A stretch of DNA of 36,893 nt from Lachnospiraceae bacterium. GTDB taxonomy: Bacteria > Bacillota > Clostridia > Lachnospirales > Lachnospiraceae. The position numbers and the translations under genes are program-made. The notes beneath the pieces are model-generated. The model was not told where the DNA came from, searched no databases, and was given only the letters and a program-made list of their open reading frames with translations. Below, one piece after another: positions 19,962 through 26,851 of the stretch (position 1 is the stretch's first letter; each line of letters starts with the position of its first letter). The stretch lies in assembly GCA_022797535.1 (NCBI GenBank), contig JAAWKU010000016.1, positions 1-36,893 on the forward strand, read 5' to 3'.

Positions 19962-20156
19962 CCTCTATGTCCTCCTTTTCTCCCACAAACCGCTTATCCG
20001 CCGCCAGGAGCCGTTCATAGAAATCTGCCCGGGGATAACGATGATCTGCCCCGTTTCCCTATCCACCTTTGTATACTCCTGCTTCAAGTCATGGGTAAAA
20101 TGCAAAAGAGAATTAAAAGTGGCGGAACGCGGGTATTCCTCTGTCAGGGACAGATA
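19906..20156 (-). pseudogene. Decayed 3' fragment of an unidentified gene
   Basis: Two adjacent frames on the minus strand read as one protein-like sequence if a one-base frameshift near 20020 is allowed. The first frame reads SLTEEYPRSATFNSLLHFTH through VDRETGQIIVIPG; the second reads DFYERLLAADKRFVGEKED and ends at the TAA 19908-19906. A stop lies directly upstream at 20159-20157, so the 5' part has been lost. I do not recognise the family; it may be the tail of a gene from a larger mobile element. Confidence 0.45.
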
Positions 20157-20201
20157 TCACAGGAAAAATTTTGCATACAAAAACATCTGCCAGATTAGCT
20201 C

Positions 20202-20232
20202 TTGATTTTGACGTAACGTCAAGTGGTATAAT
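20202..20232 (+). promoter_or_regulatory. MerR-type promoter/operator of the BtrH-like gene
   Basis: TTGATT (20202-20207) and TATAAT (20227-20232) are 19 bp apart, the overlong spacing typical of MerR-controlled promoters. The spacer holds the perfect palindrome TTGACGTAACGTCAA (20208-20222). Nearly the same sequence precedes the merR-like gene. Confidence 0.75.
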
Positions 20233-20295
20233 GTTTACAGAGATGTACCGGTCACGCGTGAAAACATCTTAAGTAAATTTAAAAGGAGAATCCAT

Positions 20296-21462
20296 ATGAA
20301 AAAACAACTCACCGTTCACCCGTTCCCACACGACGCAGAATCCGACGGATTCATCGCAGCTCTGTCAAGTGCGGTATGCGCTGCAAAAAAATACACCGAT
20401 GACACCCCCTACTGGTGTACGTCTAAAGGAGGCTACTGTAAAAAATGCGGCGGCTGTGCCGGACAGTCACTTGGCAAAACACAGTCAAGCGTCTATCATT
20501 GCCTGCTCACCGCGTCAGGACTGGCGTTTGGCTTTGATTACCCCGAAGACGACTGCGTTGGCGCACACTCGATCCCAAATATCCCGATTGGCTGGCGCTG
20601 GGACGACGATTTTATAGCTAATATCATGGATTTTGCAGGACTTTCGTTTATCCGCTGTAAAAATAAAACGGTTGCGGAGATTCGAGATATCGTAAAAGAT
20701 TCGATTGACTCAGGATACCCTGCAATGGCAGCAAATCACAGTGTCTATCCTGATGACATGGCATGGGTCTCATGCTGGAAGATCGTATGCGGCTACACGG
20801 ATGACGGCATCACCGTTATGAATTACGGCGGCGGGATATGCGACGAGACAGACGGCGCCTATGAGGATATTATCGTTATCACAGGAGAAGCTGACCGCGC
20901 AGATAACGCTGTTTGCAGGCAAACATATTTTGACATACTCAAATGGATACACACGGTGCTGAGCGATTCCTCGCACGATACTTTGGAGAATGAGATTATG
21001 TCCGACCTGTCAAATGTCACACCCGAAAACGCCGTAATGCTGTCGTACAAACTTATGGGAATAAACGGCGTTCCGATCGAAGCAAGGTGGCACGCGGCGG
21101 AAGCCTTTACGTCAAGGGATAACCTTCTGTATTCACTTGTTGATTCGTCGTCGGATTCGGCGGAATCAAACAAACTGAAAGCTGTGGCTGAAAAATTGGC
21201 AGATCTGTTTTTCAAGCGTTATAGTGCAGAGGGAAACAACGAAACTCACGGGATCGGCTGGAAAATCTGGGCTTGCCTGAATGTTGGACCGCAGACAGGA
21301 TATCTTCCCACAGAGGAGTCATTCCAATTAATTCAGCAGCCTGATGTGCAAAACAAACTGAAGCGGCTGTATAAAATCGTATTTGACAACGACCGCGCGG
21401 TAGCTAATGGAATTATGGAGATTTTGAACACTGTACGGAAAGAAAAATCTAATCGCTCGTGA
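20296..21462 (+). CDS. BtrH/C39-like protein, MerR co-regulated
   Basis: This cytosolic protein of 388 residues has no signal peptide. The N-terminal 200 residues have the layout of the BtrH-N / C39-like papain fold: a helix, the pattern CLLTASGLAFGFDY, a region GYPAMAANHSVYPDD, then a strand pair with CWKIVCGYTDDGITVMNYG. The usual catalytic Cys and His are not evident (Asp-Gly and Cys-Trp at those places), so it may bind rather than cleave. Cys41, 48, 51 and 54 (CX6CX2CX2C) could bind a metal. The C-terminal half is helical (DUF4872-like position). AAAAGGAG precedes the ATG. It shares its promoter type, and apparently its fold, with the C-terminal part of the MerR protein downstream. Function unknown; the family includes acyl- and peptide-transfer enzymes. 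Confidence 0.7.
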   Translation: MKKQLTVHPFPHDAESDGFIAALSSAVCAAKKYTDDTPYWCTSKGGYCKKCGGCAGQSLGKTQSSVYHCLLTASGLAFGFDYPEDDCVGAHSIPNIPIGWRWDDDFIANIMDFAGLSFIRCKNKTVAEIRDIVKDSIDSGYPAMAANHSVYPDDMAWVSCWKIVCGYTDDGITVMNYGGGICDETDGAYEDIIVITGEADRADNAVCRQTYFDILKWIHTVLSDSSHDTLENEIMSDLSNVTPENAVMLSYKLMGINGVPIEARWHAAEAFTSRDNLLYSLVDSSSDSAESNKLKAVAEKLADLFFKRYSAEGNNETHGIGWKIWACLNVGPQTGYLPTEESFQLIQQPDVQNKLKRLYKIVFDNDRAVANGIMEILNTVRKEKSNRS

Positions 21463-21519
21463 GTATTACGCGTTTATTACAGTTCAAATATACTTAAAAA
21501 TATTGGCGTTTATACGAAA

Positions 21520-21555
21520 AGCCGCAAATATTTGTTTTCTTGAATATTTGCGGCT
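21520..21555 (+). terminator. Hairpin after the BtrH-like gene
   Basis: A 13-bp perfect stem (21520-21532 with 21543-21555) with a 10-base T-rich loop lies 58 bp after the stop. The U-run after it is weak, but position and stability suit a terminator separating the two MerR-controlled genes. Confidence 0.6.
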
Positions 21556-21684
21556 CGTGTATATAGGAATAAGCCCGTTCAGTTATATGACGAATTCTCA
21601 ATGAATTAAGTTTTTTAGTTTAACAAAAGGCGGCTGTATGAAAACGAATAAATGGAAGTACCGCTCAGTTTATAACGCTGTTTT

Positions 21685-21714
21685 TTGACTTTGACTAACG
21701 TTAAGTGGTATACT
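21685..21714 (+). promoter_or_regulatory. MerR-type promoter/operator of the MerR fusion gene
   Basis: TTGACT (21685-21690), 18 bp spacer, TATACT (21709-21714). The stretch TAACGT-AAGTGGTATA-TGTTTACAGA matches the promoter at 20202-20232 base for base apart from two substitutions and one missing base. This implies autoregulation by the encoded MerR protein. Confidence 0.75.
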
Positions 21715-21737
21715 GTTTACAGAAAGGAGAGGCCCGT

Positions 21738-24380
21738 ATGAGTTTGATCAAGATAACCGATCTAAGCACGCAGCTCGGACTATCGTCAAGAACACTGCGT
21801 TATTACGAGGAAGCCGGACTTATTACAAGCGTTCGTCCGCAGTTTGAAAAATACCGCTATTATGATGAGCAGAATGTACAGCGGCTACGGCAGATCATGG
21901 TACTTCGCAAAATGCAGATACCTATAAAAGACATCTTACGAATTTACAGCAGCCGTGAAATGCTGGACATCACCCAGGTTTTTGTGGACAGACTTAATGA
22001 AATAGACGGTGAGGTCACGGCGCTGTCTGAACTTAAACGCATTATTAATGATTTTTTGAATAAAATGATTGAAAAAGGTATTAAACAAATCTCCGCGCTG
22101 CCTCTTTTGTATGAGGAAATGGACAAGCAGCTCACCATGCGGAAAAGCACTGGCATGGAACATCTTTCTGAGATATCTGAAAAACTTGTACGTCCGCTTG
22201 ATATTTCCATCGTAAAACTGCCGAAAATGCGCGTGTTGTCATCATATCTTAAAGCCGATCCGCAAAACTCTGATACCGACGCTTTTTCACGTTATATTCA
22301 GATGAGCAGGATAAGAACAGAGCATCACGGAAGCTTTGAGTATCGGGAAAACCAACAGGATGTTATGATTTCAAAAATTGCCGACGATTTTGTAAATGAC
22401 AGCGGCTTTACAGATTTTATTTTTGAAGGAGGTCTGTTCGCCGCGGCAAATTTATATCTCGACGACGATATGAACCGATCGTTTCGTTCTCTGATCAAGA
22501 GCTTTGACGAAAATAAGTTTTATCAAATTAATTATGCAGCGGACGGCAGTCTGCGCCACGCCGCCATGACAGAAAATCTTATCTCTCCCGACGAACGCAG
22601 ACAGCTTGTCGCTTTATATGTTCCGGTTAAAAAACGGATCCCCGACGTGTCGCTTTATCCAAAACCTGCCGAGGTCACTGATATTACGAAAGACGAGATC
22701 GACGGTCAAAATCCATTGCTGTGGGAAAAGGAAGTCGCGCTTGATAAAATTACGCCTATGAACGCCCCTCATTACCGAGTACTTGACAGCGGCGAAGCAG
22801 AATATACCGGCTGGATCTCCACGCGGACGCTTAACACAAACGTATCTGTAAAGCTTCCGTTCAGGGTGGATATAGACTTTCGCATACCTATGAACGACGA
22901 GCAGTTCGGCTATGGCGACAGCGAGGGCAGCATTATTTTTTATCACGGTTCCAACAGCTATGACAGCGGTGAAAATCTCAAAATTATGGATTTCGGTATT
23001 AATATGAATAACAGTTCGAGCTGTCGGGAGGAAGCAATCAGCTTTCACCAGCCGATCTTTCACGACCTTTATAATTTCCCTGACAGGGGCCGTATCAAGC
23101 CGAACGAATACAATCATGTCACATGGGTCATCGGACAAAAGCATTTGGCGGTCATAATAAACGGTGAAATACGGTATTGCGGAACCGATTTTCCGTATAT
23201 GTCCCTTGATCTGAACCGTGAAGAAGCCCATCCTATTGTTATCGGCTCTAACGGTCAGGGAATGAAATATTTCAGGAAAATCAGTATTTCACAGCTTGCG
23301 TATTCTCAGCCATATAAAATAAAAAACGTTGAGCTTACCGTAAATGTTAAGCAAAGCAATAACCTTATTCCCATTATTCACCGTCTTATTATAGAAGAGT
23401 ACGGTGAAATTTACCGTTTCAACGGGAGCGCCGCGTATGTAATGGAATGTCTGGGAGAAAAGGAGTTCGATTACCTGTTTTTTGCCGGACTTACCGGAGA
23501 CCTGTTTGCTCAACATTACAAACAGCCTTTTGACGGCGACGGCGTTAACGCATATTATCAGGCTGGCGGCGACAGAAAATTTTTTGAGGGAGTTTTTGAA
23601 AAGTGCGGTTATTCAGCCGCGTATGTTTTCAGCCGTGAGCTTCTCAAAAATAAAGAGACGTATCTGAAAAAACTCATTGCCTATATTGACAAAGGCGTTC
23701 CCGTTATATTCACAGCATATTCGGAGCAGCCGTGCGGTGTGTTTGTGGGGTATGAGGAATACGGAAAAACGCTCATATATATTTCGGGGGATAACAGCGA
23801 GCCCCAGCGTATTTCCTGTGATCAAGCGATGGGATACGATACCGATAAAAGCGGCTGGATATTTGTCGGCGGGAAAAAAGAACAAAAGGATACTGCGGAA
23901 ATTTACCGTGAAGCAATTTATGCGCTGCCAAAGCTACTGACAACTGACAACGATAAATATTGCTTCGGTGCGCCGGCTTTCCGTAAATGGGCGAATGACA
24001 TTGAAAACGGGTATTTTGAACAAATAAAGCCGGAGGAATTTGATTCACGGACGATGTACATTAATTTCATTTTTACGCTTGCCGCAAACGGCTGCTGCTG
24101 TCCTGATTTTTTACAGCGCACAGGTGAATTGAATCCCGATATGACATATCTTCATGAGGTCAGTCTTTTGTACAAGCGCACCGCCGATATTTGGCACAAC
24201 GATGGCGCAAATGATCTCGAAGCTCTCGGAGGCGGCTTCAATATAACCCTTGAAACGCTGCAAACACCGGAAAAACGGGAAAAAATTGCCGCGAGAATTC
24301 GTGAATGCGGGGATATGATCGACGAGGTTGTAAAGATACTGAATGAAAAAATGAGCGGGAAGACCACAAGCGGGACGTAA
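21738..24380 (+). CDS. Giant MerR-family regulator fused to GyrI-, LamG- and BtrH/C39-like domains
   Basis: I start at the ATG 21738 (AAGGAGAGG upstream; the earlier GTG would overlap the promoter), giving 880 residues. Residues 2-70 are a MerR winged helix (ITDLSTQLGLSSRTLRYYEE, RLRQIMVLRKMQIPIKDI). Residues 75-118 form the dimerisation helix, and about 155-300 a GyrI-like effector-binding region. About 345-525 is a LamG/concanavalin-like beta-sandwich (NHVTWVIGQKHLAVIINGEI). About 555-715 is a BtrH/C39-like fold (FFAGLTGDLFAQHY; CGVFVGYEEYGKTLIYI), and 715-880 a DUF4872-like helical tail (YCFGAPAFRKWANDIENG). Normal MerR proteins are 100-300 residues. The last part resembles the separately encoded protein under the same promoter. 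No catalytic Cys/His pair is evident. Codon use is more AT-rich than in the left-hand genes, suggesting transfer. Confidence 0.8.
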   Translation: MSLIKITDLSTQLGLSSRTLRYYEEAGLITSVRPQFEKYRYYDEQNVQRLRQIMVLRKMQIPIKDILRIYSSREMLDITQVFVDRLNEIDGEVTALSELKRIINDFLNKMIEKGIKQISALPLLYEEMDKQLTMRKSTGMEHLSEISEKLVRPLDISIVKLPKMRVLSSYLKADPQNSDTDAFSRYIQMSRIRTEHHGSFEYRENQQDVMISKIADDFVNDSGFTDFIFEGGLFAAANLYLDDDMNRSFRSLIKSFDENKFYQINYAADGSLRHAAMTENLISPDERRQLVALYVPVKKRIPDVSLYPKPAEVTDITKDEIDGQNPLLWEKEVALDKITPMNAPHYRVLDSGEAEYTGWISTRTLNTNVSVKLPFRVDIDFRIPMNDEQFGYGDSEGSIIFYHGSNSYDSGENLKIMDFGINMNNSSSCREEAISFHQPIFHDLYNFPDRGRIKPNEYNHVTWVIGQKHLAVIINGEIRYCGTDFPYMSLDLNREEAHPIVIGSNGQGMKYFRKISISQLAYSQPYKIKNVELTVNVKQSNNLIPIIHRLIIEEYGEIYRFNGSAAYVMECLGEKEFDYLFFAGLTGDLFAQHYKQPFDGDGVNAYYQAGGDRKFFEGVFEKCGYSAAYVFSRELLKNKETYLKKLIAYIDKGVPVIFTAYSEQPCGVFVGYEEYGKTLIYISGDNSEPQRISCDQAMGYDTDKSGWIFVGGKKEQKDTAEIYREAIYALPKLLTTDNDKYCFGAPAFRKWANDIENGYFEQIKPEEFDSRTMYINFIFTLAANGCCCPDFLQRTGELNPDMTYLHEVSLLYKRTADIWHNDGANDLEALGGGFNITLETLQTPEKREKIAARIRECGDMIDEVVKILNEKMSGKTTSGT

Positions 24381-24510
24381 GTCAGCATCGTCTTTTTCGA
24401 CGCAACAGTGTATTATAACGACATCGTCGACAAATTTTAAATTCAATTAAGCGCAATATTAATAAATTAATTATTTATTAGTCTGTTTTCCTGTAAATGC
24501 GACTTAAAGG

Positions 24511-24541
24511 AAAGGTTGCGTAGGTTTTCTACGCAACCTTT
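24511..24541. terminator. Bidirectional hairpin between convergent genes
   Basis: A 13-bp perfect stem (24511-24523 with 24529-24541) with the loop GTTTT lies between the stop of the MerR fusion gene and the stop of the minus-strand lipoprotein gene. It is placed to serve both directions. Confidence 0.65.
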
Positions 24542-24572
24542 CGAATTCAATTAAATACTTCTGCACCGCCCT

Positions 24573-25439
24573 CTACCTTTGCGTACACTCAGATAAAGTT
24601 ATCATATCCAGCATTTCATCTGCCACAACCGCATTCTCCAGACAAAGCCTGCCGCCGTCCTCCGCAATCCCCAGCGCTTTCCAGATTTCGTTATAAGATG
24701 ATTCATCCGTTTCCTGTCCCATATAAAAATACTCTGTAATGCCTTTGCCAGTATAAGCGCCTTGTTCATCATAAACAGCATTATAACTGTAGCTTAAAAG
24801 GGGAGTATCCCCGTCAGTAAGCGTTTGGTTCCCAGAGGTCTGATAATATTGCCGGCCATATCCACCCTCGTCACCGCCTCCATTCCAGCTTGCGAACGCA
24901 GCGATTATTCCACTGCTTTCAAAATAGGTAAGTTCCGCTGTGGTCATGGAATCCACCAGGCAAAATACTGTGCCGTCTTTTATCGTATAAATAGAATATC
25001 TGTCATTTCCCCTGTCCCCCGCCACCAGCTCTGGAATCTCATCCCCGTCCAAGTCGATAAGAGAAAAAACGATACCCGTTTCGGCCTTTTCAACCGTCTC
25101 ACGATATGCTGCAAGAGAGACTTCCGATTCGGACACTTCCTCTTTCTCTGAAGGCACCAGTTCACCGCCGGCATCGGAATCCTGTTCACCCAACATCTCC
25201 TGATTCACGGTCGGTTCTTTCCTGTTACCTTCTCCGCCGTTCTCCGATGATGTCCCCTGATTCACGCCTGATACTGTTTCTTCTGATATTGTCTCAGAAT
25301 CTGCGCTGAAGGACTGTCTCTCTGACAGTCCCAAATCTGGTTTTTGCTCCGTCATTCCACCGTTTTGAGCCGTTGCACATGCGGACAGCAAAATTAGCGC
25401 AAAACATATAGTACCAATTCTTATACGATTCTTTCTCAC
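24573..25439 (-). CDS. Lipoprotein with an Asp-rich calcium-loop-like motif
   Basis: I chose the GTG at 25439 because GGAAG lies seven bases upstream and the product then starts with a proper lipoprotein signal (MRKNRIRIGTICFALILLSA, then Cys21). Residues about 25-115 are a Ser/Glu-rich linker likely to span the cell wall. The globular part begins near residue 115 with SLIDLDGDEIPELV, a DxDxDG-type loop as in FG-GAP and VCBS proteins, and a beta-rich sequence follows. It is a common architecture in Lachnospiraceae surface lipoproteins, but no specific function is known. It lies 81 bp downstream of the lysozyme gene on the same strand. Confidence 0.75.
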   Translation of the reverse strand: MRKNRIRIGTICFALILLSACATAQNGGMTEQKPDLGLSERQSFSADSETISEETVSGVNQGTSSENGGEGNRKEPTVNQEMLGEQDSDAGGELVPSEKEEVSESEVSLAAYRETVEKAETGIVFSLIDLDGDEIPELVAGDRGNDRYSIYTIKDGTVFCLVDSMTTAELTYFESSGIIAAFASWNGGGDEGGYGRQYYQTSGNQTLTDGDTPLLSYSYNAVYDEQGAYTGKGITEYFYMGQETDESSYNEIWKALGIAEDGGRLCLENAVVADEMLDMITLSECTQR

Positions 25440-25520
25440 TTCATTACTTCCTTTCGGCTTTTCCCTGCAATGCCTTTCAGGGCAAATACTCACATATACT
25501 TTATGTAAACATGACATTTA

Positions 25521-26795
25521 CTATTTCATCATAACAGCATAAATCCTGCTGGCATTCTGCGCCCTGAGCTTTGCCTGGTTAGCCGTATCGCCGGGAATTT
25601 CGTATTGGCGGCAGACAATGTCGCCTGCACTGCCCGCAGTCTTATCGCCAGCTTTCCAATTCTTATAAACTCTGGCATATTCCCCTTCTAATTCGTCCGC
25701 CATAAAATTCACTTCGGCCTTTATGCACTCTTCTTTGGTCGGTTGATCACTCGTGGCATATTGCTGGTATGCCTGTAAGAGTTTCCCTGTCCTGCTGCCT
25801 GTCCACTGGATCATCCCCAATCCAAATTTACCTGCATAACCGCTTGCCTCCGCACTGTTCTGCAGCTGGATTGCCGCACTTATTCCAACCTCTGTGAGAG
25901 ACTTGCCGGAAAATTTATTGCGATAGTCAAAATGCTCATCCATGTATTTTAAATAGGAAGGTTTCTTATCCGGGTTGGAATAAGCAGAACTTTCAAACTT
26001 TCCCGGAGTACCCTCGTTTTGAATATTGCCCAGGATGCCCGCCACAAATTCCACCTCATACCCATCATTCAGCAGTCTCTCTGCCGCCATATACATGGCA
26101 GTCTTTTTATCCGCCGAGAGTCCCAGCGATGTATCATTCTTTATATTGTCCAGCATCTTTTGTATATCCGCCGGATTACCGGAGGGCGGCGTCTGTCCTG
26201 TACCAAGGGATTCTATAGCCTTATTAATTGCGTCCAGGGTGTCCTTCCCCGCCGTTCCATCCTGCGAAAGCCCGTAATCCCTTTGAAATGCTACGACTGC
26301 GCTTTTTGTATTACTGCCAAAAATCCCATCTGTACCTTTCGTGTCATATCCCAGCTTTGTCAGATTCCGCTGAAGTTCCGAAACCTTTGTTCCCCTGCTC
26401 CCTACTGTAAGAATTCCCTTGTAATGGTAATCCAGCGCCTTTGCTATAGCGCTTTGCGTTGCCGGGCCGGCCTTGCCATCTGCGGTAAGACTGTACGCTT
26501 TCTGAAAAGCTATTACTGCCGCCTCTGTATCATCGCCAAAAATTCCATCCGTACCTTTCGTATCATAACCCAGCGTCGTCAGATTCTGTTGAAGTTTTGT
26601 AACCTCGTCCCCTCTGCTCCCCTTTTGTAGAACTGATGAAGTGCTTAGGGAAAGGATCACACCTGTATCACCTGCATTTGATACAGACATTTTGGCGGAC
26701 GCATGTCTCTCCGCCTGTTGGTTGCGATCCCGTACTGTCTGATTCATTGTTCCATAGATTCCGCTGTTTAGATTTGAATAATTTGTGTTAATCAA
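25521..26795 (-). CDS. Peptidoglycan-binding, phage-tail-type lysozyme
   Basis: This 424-residue peptidoglycan hydrolase starts at TTG 26795 with GGAG nine bases upstream. Two PG_binding_1 repeats occupy about residues 56-122 and 128-195 (SRGDEVTKLQQNLTTLGYDT; SRGTKVSELQRNLTKLGYDT). A Pro/Gly linker leads to a C-terminal phage tail lysozyme domain (about 215-424) with GILGNIQNEGTPGKFESS, where Glu261 is the likely catalytic acid, and FGLGMIQWTGSRTGKLL. The N-terminus has no signal peptide or transmembrane segment, so export must be non-classical or depend on another system. It is flanked by two lipoprotein genes on the same strand. Confidence 0.85.
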   Translation of the reverse strand: MINTNYSNLNSGIYGTMNQTVRDRNQQAERHASAKMSVSNAGDTGVILSLSTSSVLQKGSRGDEVTKLQQNLTTLGYDTKGTDGIFGDDTEAAVIAFQKAYSLTADGKAGPATQSAIAKALDYHYKGILTVGSRGTKVSELQRNLTKLGYDTKGTDGIFGSNTKSAVVAFQRDYGLSQDGTAGKDTLDAINKAIESLGTGQTPPSGNPADIQKMLDNIKNDTSLGLSADKKTAMYMAAERLLNDGYEVEFVAGILGNIQNEGTPGKFESSAYSNPDKKPSYLKYMDEHFDYRNKFSGKSLTEVGISAAIQLQNSAEASGYAGKFGLGMIQWTGSRTGKLLQAYQQYATSDQPTKEECIKAEVNFMADELEGEYARVYKNWKAGDKTAGSAGDIVCRQYEIPGDTANQAKLRAQNASRIYAVMMK

Positions 26796-26851
26796 TTTGT
26801 ATATTCTCCATTCTCCCTTTTTCCATGCATATCGCCTTGCCTGTACTTATC

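Noticed and set aside
19833..20198. Plus-strand 121-residue frame
   Set aside because: It is opposite to the decayed coding remnant and has no ribosome binding site or family pattern.
20208..20222. Palindrome as a phage or plasmid origin element
   Set aside because: Its place between -35 and -10 with a 19-bp spacer, and its second copy before a MerR gene, make an operator far more likely.
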